The notes under the pieces were generated by a model, which saw only the letters and a list, made by a program, of their open reading frames with translations, made no database searches and was not told where the DNA came from. The position numbers and the translations under genes are program-made. A DNA stretch of 64,000 nt from positions 25,020-89,019 of the forward strand of contig CBDULZ010000007.1 of assembly GCA_965368185.1 (NCBI GenBank), given 5' to 3'. The stretch is from Kriegella sp965368185 (GTDB taxonomy: Bacteria > Bacteroidota > Bacteroidia > Flavobacteriales > Flavobacteriaceae). Positions 43,912-52,893 of this stretch are shown here, in pieces; the stretch's first letter is position 1; every line of letters begins with the position of its first letter.

Positions 43912-44976
43912 CTAACCCCAAGTTCTTCGTAAAAAACGAATGAAATTCAAGTGCATGATATTGTTTATATCATTCATAGAGTATCCCTTTTCCCGTAATA
44001 ATGACGGTACTTTCTGAAGATCGGCAATCGTATCTAAGTCAGCGGGTCCCTGTTCTTTTCCAAACCCGCCATCTAAATCGGTTCCTATGCCCACATGGTA
44101 GCTATTGCCCGACAGTTGACAAATGTGGTCGATATTGTCTACCATTTGTTTTAAAGACACGTTCATATCACGCGGGGTAGATATGCCACGAATCCAATTG
44201 GGTACCATCATCCAGGCATCGAGGGCCATCCCGATAACGGCATTTCTGGAAATTAGTTCATTGAGCTGTTCATCGGAGAATTGACGATTATGATCAACTA
44301 GGGTGCGACAATTGTTATGGCTTGCCCAAACGGGTCCGTCATAAACTTTCATAGTTTCCCAAAAGCTTTGATCACATAAGTGGGTTGCATCAAGAATTAA
44401 ACCTAGACGCTCTATTTCTTTTAGCAGCTCTTTGCCCTTGTGCCCGATACCTCCGACAGCATCAGTACCATGGGCATAGGTACCTGGGCCATAGTGGGCT
44501 GGTCCGATGGCACGTAGCCCATGTTCATATGATTTTTGTAAATAATCAATAGTGATAATTGAATCGGCACCTTCTAAACTAAGTATATAGCCAATTGGTT
44601 TCTTTGCACTTGAAGTCTCCCAAAGTTTTAAATGTTCGTCGAGGTCTTGGATATTCTTGATTTGTACCATTTCGCCAATATTCTCCATGGCACGGTACCA
44701 AGCTAATTGCCCTTGAGTCTGCGCCCACGCTTGATGTGGGGAATGCCAACCGGGAAGCGGGTTTTCTTTTTTTACATAGCGAGCGATTTGGGTTGCGACA
44801 CAAAGACCGATATTTCCTTGGCGCATGGCATTAAGGGAAACCGTGTTGTTGCCGCGATCGGGCTTGTCGGTCATTCCCTTTTCACTTTCACGGATGTCGG
44901 TAACGGACCAAGTCAGATCCCGGTTCCATTCGAGGGCATTCATGGCAAGGTCTAGGTGGGCATCGAATATAAACAT
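43912..44976 (-). CDS. membrane dipeptidase (peptidase family M19)
   Basis: From ATG 44976, 2 nt after the upstream gene, the protein has 354 residues. FIFDAHLDLAMNALEWN supplies the first His-x-Asp metal pair. SLEGADSIITID provides the bridging Glu, LDATHLCDQSFWETM and VWASHNNCRTLVDH the further His ligands, and GIGTDLDGGFGKE the last motif, as in renal dipeptidase. There is no signal peptide. It ends a four-gene run with a D-threonine aldolase-like enzyme, RidA and a GntP-type permease, suggesting use of a dipeptide or D-amino acid. Confidence 0.93.
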   Translation of the reverse strand: MFIFDAHLDLAMNALEWNRDLTWSVTDIRESEKGMTDKPDRGNNTVSLNAMRQGNIGLCVATQIARYVKKENPLPGWHSPHQAWAQTQGQLAWYRAMENIGEMVQIKNIQDLDEHLKLWETSSAKKPIGYILSLEGADSIITIDYLQKSYEHGLRAIGPAHYGPGTYAHGTDAVGGIGHKGKELLKEIERLGLILDATHLCDQSFWETMKVYDGPVWASHNNCRTLVDHNRQFSDEQLNELISRNAVIGMALDAWMMVPNWIRGISTPRDMNVSLKQMVDNIDHICQLSGNSYHVGIGTDLDGGFGKEQGPADLDTIADLQKVPSLLREKGYSMNDINNIMHLNFIRFLRRTWG

Positions 44977-44978
44977 GC

Positions 44979-46091
44979 TTAAATCGTTATTTTTCGGTTT
45001 CGGGCGTCTACTTGCCACGTATCTATAATTTTTCCTGCAGAAACAACGAGAACGCTTTCATATTTGGCAACCGTAGGGCAAATGTGCATGGGTATGGCAT
45101 AGTGCACATCTCCCACGTTATACTGGCCTGACTTGTCATGTTTGATTACCAAATGTTCTTCACTTTGTCCTAGCTGTTCCGAACCGTGCATATCTAGAAG
45201 TTTTACCCTGGGAAAGGCCATTTCAGGAGCAATTGATTTGTGGCCAAGGTCAAGACATAATGTGTTTTCTTTTGGCAAACTGATAATTCTTGTCATGAGG
45301 ACCGCCGCCGGAAGAAACGGCAAGTCGGGAAACAAACCTCCGTACCCGGCATCCCAAAGTAAAGTTGTACCCGGGCTTGTCTCTACATTTTCCCTTTTCG
45401 CATGTATGGAAAAGGTCGGAGAGCCTCCGGCCACAATTCTTGGTTCGGAAATCCCTTTGTCTATCAGGGATTGTCTTAGTTCGGAAACTGCCTCGAAGGC
45501 CTGATTGCATATTTTTTCTCTCTCATCAAAATCAGAAGTGCGTATGTGGCCGTCGTATACATGTAGGCCTTCTGCTTTTATGTATGGGTGGGCGCTAATC
45601 GATTCGTATAAACTGGCTGCCTTGAGGCCCGGTGCTATACCCGTTCTGTCCATACCAGTGTTGATATCCAACCATAGTCGCACTTTTTGATCTTTAGCGC
45701 CTGCTATTTCACCGAGCGTAGTTGCTACTGTAAAATCATCTACCAAGGTGGAAAAATAGGTTGAAGGGTATTTTTCCACCAATTTGAAAAACCTGTCTAC
45801 GTTGGCCCCTACCGGTTGCATTGCGAGAAGAACATCCGAGGCTCCACATTGTGCCAATAACTCGGCTTCGGCAATAGTAGCACATTTGAATTTATCAATC
45901 CCCTGTTGCAGTTGCATTTTGATAACCGCACCCATTTTATGGGTCTTGATATGCGGCCGGAGGTTTTTAGTGCCTCCTGCAATGGAAATCATGGTCTGAA
46001 TATTTTTTGATATCCTATCGGGATATACCAAAAGAGCGGGGGATATCACGGACCTCGTCTCTTCGATCGCGTACCAATTTTGATTGTCCAT
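44979..46091 (-). CDS. D-threonine aldolase-like fold-III PLP enzyme
   Basis: The 370-residue protein is a fold-type III PLP enzyme of the D-threonine aldolase/alanine racemase N-terminal type. The PLP-binding Lys is in LRPHIKTHKMGAV, with WLDINTGMDRTGI and GGSPTFSIHA following. The C-terminal HYAIPMHICPTVAKYE supplies the metal-binding His and Cys of D-threonine aldolases. It should cleave or racemise a D-3-hydroxy amino acid. It is 7 nt from RidA and 2 nt from the dipeptidase gene. Confidence 0.9.
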   Translation of the reverse strand: MDNQNWYAIEETRSVISPALLVYPDRISKNIQTMISIAGGTKNLRPHIKTHKMGAVIKMQLQQGIDKFKCATIAEAELLAQCGASDVLLAMQPVGANVDRFFKLVEKYPSTYFSTLVDDFTVATTLGEIAGAKDQKVRLWLDINTGMDRTGIAPGLKAASLYESISAHPYIKAEGLHVYDGHIRTSDFDEREKICNQAFEAVSELRQSLIDKGISEPRIVAGGSPTFSIHAKRENVETSPGTTLLWDAGYGGLFPDLPFLPAAVLMTRIISLPKENTLCLDLGHKSIAPEMAFPRVKLLDMHGSEQLGQSEEHLVIKHDKSGQYNVGDVHYAIPMHICPTVAKYESVLVVSAGKIIDTWQVDARNRKITI

Positions 46092-46098
46092 GTGACGC

Positions 46099-46566
46099 TT
46101 ATTGGTGCAATTCGAACATGGCTTCTACCTCGACGACTATATTATCTGGAAGCATCATACCTACTGCACTTCGTACACCGACACCTTGGTCGTCGCCGAA
46201 GACTTGGGCCATCAATTCGCTAAAGCCATTGATTACTAAAGGTTGCTTTGCAAAATCGGGTGTACAATTAACCATGCCCAAAGTCTTTACCAAGCGTTTG
46301 ATGCGATCTAGATCACCAAAGTGTGTGGTGATAGTGGCAAGCATGGTCAACCCTACCTGTCGGGCTACCAATTTTGCTTCCTCGACGCTTAAGTTATCGC
46401 CAGCCCTTCCTGTCATCAATGTTCCGTCAGATTGGATGGGACCTTGACCTGAAACATACAGAAAATTATCTACTACTAAAACAGGTTTGTACAGCCCGGC
46501 CGGTGCCGGAGCAGGAGGTAATTGTAACCCCAATGCCTTAATTTTTTCTGAGGGTAATGTATTCAT
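46099..46566 (-). CDS. RidA/YjgF-family protein
   Basis: The 155-residue protein is longer than classical RidA (about 130). FLYVSGQGPIQSDGTLMTG and KTLGMVNCTPDFAKQP are the family pattern, but the catalytic Arg of the usual CxxARSA-type site is less evident; VGVRSAVGMMLPDNIVVEVEAMFEL keeps an Arg-Ser-Ala. RidA removes reactive enamine/imine intermediates made by PLP enzymes, which fits its place directly upstream of the PLP enzyme gene. Confidence 0.9.
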   Translation of the reverse strand: MNTLPSEKIKALGLQLPPAPAPAGLYKPVLVVDNFLYVSGQGPIQSDGTLMTGRAGDNLSVEEAKLVARQVGLTMLATITTHFGDLDRIKRLVKTLGMVNCTPDFAKQPLVINGFSELMAQVFGDDQGVGVRSAVGMMLPDNIVVEVEAMFELHQ

Positions 46567-46576
46567 AAGAATAGAA

Positions 46577-47893
46577 TTAAATGAAGATATTTAGAATTAA
46601 AACTCCGATCAGCCCCATGACGCCCACGGTAGTTTCCATGACCGTCCATGTGCGAAGGGTATCTTTTATAGACAAATTGAAATATTCTTTGTACAACCAA
46701 AATCCGCCATCATTAACATGTGAAAGCATGAGACTTCCTGATCCGATAGCCAAAACCATCAGTTCGGCACTTACTCCCGTATCACCGATTAAGGGCAGTG
46801 CTATACCCGCCGCCGTTAAACCGGCCACCGTTGCCGATCCCACACATATTCTGATTACTGTAGCAATAAGCCATGCGAGCACCAGTGGAGAAATGGTCGA
46901 TCCCTTGAGCATTTCACCAATATATTCACTTACACCGCTATCGATAAGCACTTCTTTTAGGGCTCCTGCCCCGGCAATTATAAGCAACACCATGGTAATA
47001 CCCGCAACCGAGCTAGTAACCGTTTCCATAACTTCTGTCATTCTTTTTCCACGAGCGAGGCCTAATGTGTAAATCGCTACTAAAACGGAGATTAGCATAG
47101 CAATGACCGGATTACCCAAAGCATCGGTCGCTCTTCTAATAATGTGCTCTTCGGGTAGTACTAAACTGACAATAGATGCCAGTCCGATTAGAACAACGGG
47201 AAGCAATGCGGTAAAAATGCTAGTTGTAGTACTTGGCATTTCTTCATCCGTCAAAATTCTTGGATTCATAAACTCTTTTAAAGGCGTGGCCTTGATGTGT
47301 TTTAAAGTACGTGCGAAAAGGGGTCCGCCCACGATAATGGCAGGAATGGCGATAATTATGCCATATAACAATGTTTTACCGATATCTGCATTGAACATCA
47401 CGGCAATGCCCGTTGGAGCGGGGTGGGGAGGTAAATAACCGTGGGTAACCGAGAGTGAGGCCAACATTGGTAGCCCAACATAAAGTAGGGGTAGCCTTGT
47501 TCTGGCAGCTACCGTAAATACCAAAGGAACCAATATTACAAACCCTACCGTATAAAACATGGGAATGCCCACGATAAAACCGGTAAGTACCACGGCCCAT
47601 TGAATGTTCTTCTTTCCGAATTTAGCCACCAATTGGGTGGTAATGCGTTGCGCGGCACCGCTATCGGCGACCAGTTTCCCCAACATAGCACCAAGACCTA
47701 AAATTAAAATTAGATAGCCTAGGGTGTTTCCTATACCATTCTGAATGGCATTCACAACATCTTCCAAGTTCATACCTTCTGCAAGCCCCACTAAAAGTGA
47801 AACTATTACAAAAGCAATAAAGGCATTCAGTTTAAATCGGGCGATAAGGAGAAATAAGAGAAGTATTCCAGCAATAACAATGGCTAATGGCAT
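46577..47893 (-). CDS. GntP-family permease
   Basis: The 438-residue protein has about twelve membrane helices. LNAFIAFVIVSLLVGLAEGM, GNTLGYLILILGLGAMLGKLVADSGAAQRI and HGYLPPHPAPTGIAVMFNADIGKTLLYG are characteristic of the GntP gluconate/hydroxyacid proton symporter family. In this cluster a hydroxy amino acid or D-amino acid substrate is more likely than gluconate, which is an inference. It is the first large gene of the run. RidA starts 10 nt after its stop. Confidence 0.93.
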   Translation of the reverse strand: MPLAIVIAGILLLFLLIARFKLNAFIAFVIVSLLVGLAEGMNLEDVVNAIQNGIGNTLGYLILILGLGAMLGKLVADSGAAQRITTQLVAKFGKKNIQWAVVLTGFIVGIPMFYTVGFVILVPLVFTVAARTRLPLLYVGLPMLASLSVTHGYLPPHPAPTGIAVMFNADIGKTLLYGIIIAIPAIIVGGPLFARTLKHIKATPLKEFMNPRILTDEEMPSTTTSIFTALLPVVLIGLASIVSLVLPEEHIIRRATDALGNPVIAMLISVLVAIYTLGLARGKRMTEVMETVTSSVAGITMVLLIIAGAGALKEVLIDSGVSEYIGEMLKGSTISPLVLAWLIATVIRICVGSATVAGLTAAGIALPLIGDTGVSAELMVLAIGSGSLMLSHVNDGGFWLYKEYFNLSIKDTLRTWTVMETTVGVMGLIGVLILNIFI

Positions 47894-48212
47894 AGGGTTG
47901 GTTGATTACGGTGTGCTTTTTTTGCTTTGGATTCGCTCAAACTTCTTCAATTGGCTATAAATATAAACAAGTCCTAAGATAGTGAAATAGCCGTACAAGA
48001 AAAACAAAGTGAAATGTGTTATGAGGTTTGTGATCAACACTAATTTGTCGTAACTTTAGTAAGAGCCCGCACTTGATGTATAAAGAAGTCTTCCCCCGTT
48101 ATTTCTCGACATCGAAGTTTAGTTAAAAAGCAAAAAAACAGAACCCATTCTTTTTTTGTGCTTTTCAAAACATCATTTTTTCAAGGGATTGTCGAACTTT
48201 TATAATGAAGCT
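47894..48212. other. divergent intergenic region between the permease run and the slipin gene
   Basis: About 320 bases. Apart from the possible small ORF at 47906-48040 I see no RNA gene or hairpin. TAACTTTA at about 48051-48058 is a near match to the -7 box on the plus strand but lacks a well-spaced -33 element. Confidence 0.35.
47906..48040 (-). CDS. possible small membrane protein upstream of the GntP gene
   Basis: An open frame of 44 codons begins with GTG at 48040 (or TTG 48037) and ends 12 nt before the permease start. The product has one hydrophobic helix (FTLFFLYGYFTILGLVYIY) followed by a basic tail KKFERIQSKK, a typical single-span protein. There is no ATG, and I see no promoter box on this strand. 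Its length, hydrophobicity and position suggest a real small ORF, but chance is not excluded. Confidence 0.3.
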   Translation of the reverse strand: MLITNLITHFTLFFLYGYFTILGLVYIYSQLKKFERIQSKKSTP

Positions 48213-48953
48213 ATGAATCCGTTACTTTTTGCCGGACTGTTGTTCGGATTGTTTTTACTTGCTGGAATACGGATAATTTTTGAATACAAACGCGCCTTGA
48301 AATTCAGGTTCGGGAAATATGTCAAAACGCTTCAACCTGGTTTTCGATGGATTATTCCTATAATAGAGACCATTCAAATCGTTGACATTCGTGTAATTAC
48401 TTTTAATATTGTTTCCCAAGAAGTAATGACGGAAGACAATGTGCCGTGTAGTATAGACGGAGTGGTTTTCTTTAAAATAAACGATCCGGAAAAGGCGGTG
48501 TTGGAGGTAGAGGAATATAAATTCGCGATTACGCAACTATCGCAGGCCGCCTTAAGGGATGTTTGTGGTAAGGTAGAACTAGATACCATTTTGTCTAAGC
48601 GGGAAGAAATGGGTAAAAATATCAAGGCCATTGTGGAACAGGAAACCAGTGAATGGGGCATTGTCATCATCGATGTTAAAATCAAGGATATACAATTGCC
48701 GGAAAATATGCGAAGAATGATGGCCAATCAGGCAGAGGCTGAACGGTCTCGTAGGGCACGAATCATTTTAGCCTTAGCGGAAGAGCAGGCGGCAGGTAAG
48801 TTATTGGAGGCAGGAAAACTTATTGATCAATCACCTTCCGCAATAAAACTACGCCTATACCAGACGCTTTCTAATATTGCGGCAGAAAAGAATTCGACCA
48901 TTCTATTCCCATTTCCGGAAGAAGTCTTACCGAAAAATCCGAAGAAGGAATAG
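48213..48953 (+). CDS. slipin / stomatin-like SPFH-domain protein
   Basis: ATG 48213 gives 246 residues beginning with one membrane helix (LLFAGLLFGLFLLAGIRIIF), then the SPFH domain: YKRALKFRFGKYVKTLQPGFRWIIPIIETIQIVDIR, VDGVVFFKINDPEKA-type strand and YKFAITQLSQAALRDVCGKVELD. A C-terminal helix (NMRRMMANQAEAERSRRARII) supports oligomerisation. An upstream start at 48156 would add 19 residues. Slipins organise membrane microdomains and often accompany an NfeD partner, which is not present here. Confidence 0.93.
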   Translation: MNPLLFAGLLFGLFLLAGIRIIFEYKRALKFRFGKYVKTLQPGFRWIIPIIETIQIVDIRVITFNIVSQEVMTEDNVPCSIDGVVFFKINDPEKAVLEVEEYKFAITQLSQAALRDVCGKVELDTILSKREEMGKNIKAIVEQETSEWGIVIIDVKIKDIQLPENMRRMMANQAEAERSRRARIILALAEEQAAGKLLEAGKLIDQSPSAIKLRLYQTLSNIAAEKNSTILFPFPEEVLPKNPKKE

Positions 48954-49021
48954 GTGATAATCTGCATCATACATATTGTCGGCGAATTGTAAACGATATC
49001 GACTAATCTGTTCGAAAGTTT

Positions 49022-50422
49022 TTATTTTACTTTAAGCGGTTTTTCGAAGTCACTTTTCATATCATAGGGAAGTAGGTATATATTTCCCTCAAAATCACCA
49101 AAGAAAAGTTCAGAGCTACTTATCTTTTCCGGATTTCCGTTTGCCCAGAAAAAGTTGAAAGGAGCTTTATGGTTAAGCGGTCTGCGCACATAGGAATTGT
49201 TCAAGGCGCTGTTCGCCGTAATTTGCTTTTTCTTATGCCATGTTTTTCCAGCATTCTTTGAAGTCCAAATGGCGATCTCTCCGCCGACCCCGTATTTTTG
49301 GGGACCGTTTTCTGTAGGTCCAACAACGGTCCAAACGTTGTCTTCGACGAAGAGGCTTCCCATATCGTAATTATGGTTAGAAGCGCAAACAATCGATGTA
49401 TGCCATTTTTTACCATTCCAAGCAGTAATACGCCATTCGTAGGGTGCGTTTTGTGGGCCCGGTTCATGTCCGCCGCTAGTGATGTAAAGACATACGGGAT
49501 TTCCCTTTTTATCGAATGCCATGTCTTTCATATACACATTCTTCTTTTGCTTGTGATAATCGACAACACGGGTAGGGTCAGCTATTTCTGAAATTGGTAT
49601 TTGTATGCTTTTATGGCCCACTGTAGTCCATGATGCACCATTATCGGAGGTTTCAGTATAATACAGGTCGGTTCGTGTGTCAGGGTGACCGTCGATATGA
49701 CGATTAAAGAAGGTTCCAAATTTTTCGCCATTTTCATATTGATTGCTAACCTGATAATGGCCACTCTTTTCATCTTTTGCAGAAGGAATACCCGCTAGTT
49801 TTTGGGTGGGTGACCAGGTCTTGCCCTTTTCACTGGTTTCAAAATACAATTCACGCACACCACTATATTTGGTGAAGAAGTGGAAAAAACCATTTTCTGT
49901 ATGCCAAATTTGAGGGTAGGTGAATTCTGAAGTGCCGACAATCTCAAAACGTTCAATCGAAAAAGGTGCTGTACTTTTTAGTTTTACTCCGAGGCGTTTG
50001 GTGCTGCGCCCGCTGACGAATATCCAGACGTATCCCTCATCATCTATTGAAATCGTAGGGTTATCGTGTGGGTCGTCGACATCTTTCTTGTCATAGGCAA
50101 TGAGCGGTTTAGAAACCATTCCTGTGGTATGGTCAAAAGAACCGACCATACACAGCAGGTGGCGTTCATCTTTTTTGGTGGTTCCTCCATAGACAAAAAA
50201 GGTTTTGTTCGCTTCAGGCGCGTAAATGGCCAACGGAATATGTTTGGCAGTGTATGTGCCTAAACCTCCCGAGTACTTGTCGCCATACTCATATTTTTGG
50301 TTCAGCTCAAACCAAATGCCCCGATACCCGTCCACTTTTTGGTTGCGTAAGTCTACATCGGTTTGGGCTTGTGAAAAGTGAAATAGAAAAAGGACTAAAC
50401 AAAAGAAGAACTGTTTTTTCAT
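49022..50422 (-). CDS. secreted BNR-repeat (beta-propeller) protein, possibly polysaccharide-active
   Basis: From ATG 50422 the protein has 466 residues with signal peptide MKKQFFFCLVLFLFHFSQAQ. Asp-box-like BNR repeats are visible in TSDNGASWT, SEKGKTWSP and SKNAGKTWHKK, indicating a beta-propeller. VDGYRGIWFELNQKYEYGDKYSGG near the N-terminus resembles the BNR_4 group, which includes some ulvan and related lyases. No SusC/SusD pair or sulfatase is nearby. Catalytic residues cannot be assigned, so activity on a marine polysaccharide is only a suggestion. Confidence 0.82.
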   Translation of the reverse strand: MKKQFFFCLVLFLFHFSQAQTDVDLRNQKVDGYRGIWFELNQKYEYGDKYSGGLGTYTAKHIPLAIYAPEANKTFFVYGGTTKKDERHLLCMVGSFDHTTGMVSKPLIAYDKKDVDDPHDNPTISIDDEGYVWIFVSGRSTKRLGVKLKSTAPFSIERFEIVGTSEFTYPQIWHTENGFFHFFTKYSGVRELYFETSEKGKTWSPTQKLAGIPSAKDEKSGHYQVSNQYENGEKFGTFFNRHIDGHPDTRTDLYYTETSDNGASWTTVGHKSIQIPISEIADPTRVVDYHKQKKNVYMKDMAFDKKGNPVCLYITSGGHEPGPQNAPYEWRITAWNGKKWHTSIVCASNHNYDMGSLFVEDNVWTVVGPTENGPQKYGVGGEIAIWTSKNAGKTWHKKKQITANSALNNSYVRRPLNHKAPFNFFWANGNPEKISSSELFFGDFEGNIYLLPYDMKSDFEKPLKVK

Positions 50423-50493
50423 AGGTAATCGATATAGGGTTTCTTTTAAACTTTGATGTCTTTGTACCACAATTTTGACTATCGTCATACGTT

Positions 50494-51075
50494 TTAGTTC
50501 AATCGTAGAAAATAAATGGGGAATCCCAACAACTCCTCTTTCTTTATGATTCTAAAACCTAATTTTTGATATAACCGGGCATTGTCGGGCGAAGCTGCGT
50601 CGATGAGAACTGGCAATTGGTTGTTCTTGTGGTGGGCCATAACTTCTAACATCAATCTTGCTGCCGTACCGCTACCTTTGTTGCTTTGCATTACGCCGGC
50701 TATCATAGGTCGAATATGTGCTTCTTTTGGGTAATTGCGTTTGGCAATCCACTGCCTTTTCAGAACTTTAAAAATGCGCTCGACGCCTATACATTGTACG
50801 GCCAACTTAATATCCCAACAAATTGTTTTTAAGGTTGTCTTTTCTTTGTGGGGATAGTTGATCAAAAGGCATGCTTGTCTATTGTTAGATAGAAAAACCT
50901 CGCCGAAAAGTAAGGCTCTTTCAAATAAATACCCCATTAAAATACGCATTCTTTCGACTCTCTTTTTGTCTTGTTTTACAATCAGGTTAATGGAGTTATC
51001 TTCTTGCAGGGGGGCAAAGGCGGAAACTAAAATATCAACTACGGTACTCTTGTCGGAGCGTTTTGCTATAATCAA
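50494..51075 (-). CDS. GNAT-family N-acetyltransferase
   Basis: The 193-residue protein has the acetyl-CoA-binding motif V/A-x-x-GxG in HIRPMIAGVMQSNKGSGTAARLMLEVMAHH and a C-terminal GNAT beta-bulge segment, NARLYQKLGFRIIKKEELLGFPIYFL. The only plausible start near the upstream gene is TTG at 51075, 11 nt after the lipoprotein stop. The substrate is unknown. It is probably transcribed with the upstream lipoprotein gene. Confidence 0.85.
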   Translation of the reverse strand: MIIAKRSDKSTVVDILVSAFAPLQEDNSINLIVKQDKKRVERMRILMGYLFERALLFGEVFLSNNRQACLLINYPHKEKTTLKTICWDIKLAVQCIGVERIFKVLKRQWIAKRNYPKEAHIRPMIAGVMQSNKGSGTAARLMLEVMAHHKNNQLPVLIDAASPDNARLYQKLGFRIIKKEELLGFPIYFLRLN

Positions 51076-51086
51076 ATTTAATTCTT

Positions 51087-51737
51087 TTACTCTTCCAGTT
51101 CGGTGATTTTCTTTTCATAAAGTTTTTTGCTTTCGACCACCGCCACGTTGAGTTCTTGCATGATTCCGTCTACACGGCCTTCAATACTTTTCATTTGGTC
51201 GTTTATGTTGTCGAAAGAGTTAAGGGCCGCAGCTACCTCCAAGGCTTTGACTACTTCTACGGCATCGCCATGTAACAGGCGTAATTTTTCAATGGCTTTC
51301 GAGGTTTTGGTCAAAGTGCCGTTGTATTTCGTTCGCGCCTTTTCAATGGCATTCATCAATGTTTTTTTGCTTCTGACGTCACTTAGGCTATTGGTTTGGG
51401 TCTCCATGGCGGTAAAAAGATCGGCAGCCTTTTGCTTGAGATCTTCATATTCTTTATTGAGGTTTGCGACACGAGTATCGACCTTCTCCCAATCACCATA
51501 GACTTTTGCAAATTCCTTATCTTCATTTTTTGTGTCTTCCAAAGCACTTTTTAAGGCATTGAGTGATTCGAGCCCTTTATTGACATTTTTGTTGGCATTT
51601 TCCTTTTTCTTTTCGAAGGCGGAAACCTGTGATTTGAATTTGTCTTTTAATCGGATGAGATTTTCGGGGCTTTTGTCTTTCCAACAGGAAATTAGAAATA
51701 CGGAGAGTAGTGAAACAAGAAGCGTTTTTTTAAACAT
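51087..51737 (-). CDS. coiled-coil lipoprotein
   Basis: The 216-residue protein has a lipobox (LLSVFLISCWKD, Cys near residue 18) followed by an almost completely helical, Lys/Glu-rich sequence with heptad character from about 30 to 210. Repeated blocks such as KRKENANKNVNKGLESLN-type helices suggest a long coiled-coil bundle. It is anchored in the envelope. I recognise no domain. It lies between the metallophosphoesterase and GNAT genes on the same strand. Confidence 0.78.
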   Translation of the reverse strand: MFKKTLLVSLLSVFLISCWKDKSPENLIRLKDKFKSQVSAFEKKKENANKNVNKGLESLNALKSALEDTKNEDKEFAKVYGDWEKVDTRVANLNKEYEDLKQKAADLFTAMETQTNSLSDVRSKKTLMNAIEKARTKYNGTLTKTSKAIEKLRLLHGDAVEVVKALEVAAALNSFDNINDQMKSIEGRVDGIMQELNVAVVESKKLYEKKITELEE

Positions 51738-51782
51738 TCGTCACGAATTTTTGTTAATGGTTGAGCAAATATACAAGTTCTT

Positions 51783-52685
51783 TTAACCTTTCGCTTTTTG
51801 GTAATCTATCAACTTCTGTGGTCCTTCCAACAAAACACGAACAACGCGTAATATACCGTCGTCAGTAGTTGCTATCTGCCATTTGATCAGAGAAATTTTA
51901 CCATTTTCGATTTCGATGCCGGTAATACTTCGAGGATGTACACAGCTGCCATCGTTGAAGAAGGGTATATCACCGGGCTCGGGAAATCGGGGTCGATGTG
52001 TATGCCCTACGATGGTTAATTGTAGTTCGTTACGTAAAATCCATTTTTTAATGCGCCGCTCTATTTTGATCAACTCCTTGTAATTCTTGGCAGGGCTGGT
52101 AGGGTCTGCAATGCCCCATACCTGTAGCGGTTTCCACAATATCCGAACCAGAAACCGGCTCCACCGCCAAAAAGTATAATTCCACCAATCGGCTTGATGA
52201 CCGTGGGTAAGAAATAGTTCCTGTTGTGTCTGCGTGTGTTTGAGTCGAATCGCCTCATGATAGGTGATACCTTCAAAAAGTTCCTTTGATTTATCATCAA
52301 TAGGTTCAAAGTAACTGCTGAGGTTTTTTTTGACGTAATCAGGATCCTTATAAACCATATCGTGGTTGCCCCAAATCATATAAAGCTTGCGTGCAAGGTG
52401 GAACTTGCGCAACAGCCCATATACGTTCTTGTGTGCCTCAAAAATAGATTCGAAGTGAATGTTTTCCCATAGTTCATCTCCATCTCCAATTTCACAATAC
52501 TCAAAACCCTCTTTATAATAAAAGTTCAAGGCATGATAATAGATATTTCGATTGTTGGCAAAATCATCGGCAAAACTGTTGTCGCCACGGTGGCAATCAC
52601 TGAAGAGAATGAACTTTGAGGTATCGTCGAATGGCACCACTTTGGCATTTTGGTAGGCTCTGGTTAATCTGTGGTTCGATGACAT
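51783..52685 (-). CDS. calcineurin-like metallophosphoesterase
   Basis: The 300-residue protein has the full dimetal set: LFSDCHRGDN (first Asp/His), IGDGDELWE, MIWGNHDMVYK, LTHGHQADWW and VGHTHRPRFPE. This is the metallophosphatase pattern. It has no signal peptide. The substrate is unknown; a nucleotide or phospholipid-related role would be a guess. It is divergent from the GAF-domain gene across about 200 bases that hold no clear feature. Confidence 0.92.
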   Translation of the reverse strand: MSSNHRLTRAYQNAKVVPFDDTSKFILFSDCHRGDNSFADDFANNRNIYYHALNFYYKEGFEYCEIGDGDELWENIHFESIFEAHKNVYGLLRKFHLARKLYMIWGNHDMVYKDPDYVKKNLSSYFEPIDDKSKELFEGITYHEAIRLKHTQTQQELFLTHGHQADWWNYTFWRWSRFLVRILWKPLQVWGIADPTSPAKNYKELIKIERRIKKWILRNELQLTIVGHTHRPRFPEPGDIPFFNDGSCVHPRSITGIEIENGKISLIKWQIATTDDGILRVVRVLLEGPQKLIDYQKAKG

Positions 52686-52893
52686 ATAGGTGAATAGAGG
52701 CCAAATTAATGCCGTATTTATTTAATAGCGATTTGCGGGCCTGAAATTTTATTTGAAGTTAGAGTCTTGGATAACGCAATATGCACGTAAATATCTAAAA
52801 AAAAGTGTGGAACAGCGGAAAAATTTCTTTAACACCTATTATATTCTGTTCTTTTGTAATTTTACAGGGTCTTAGCCGACGAATAAATGCGGT

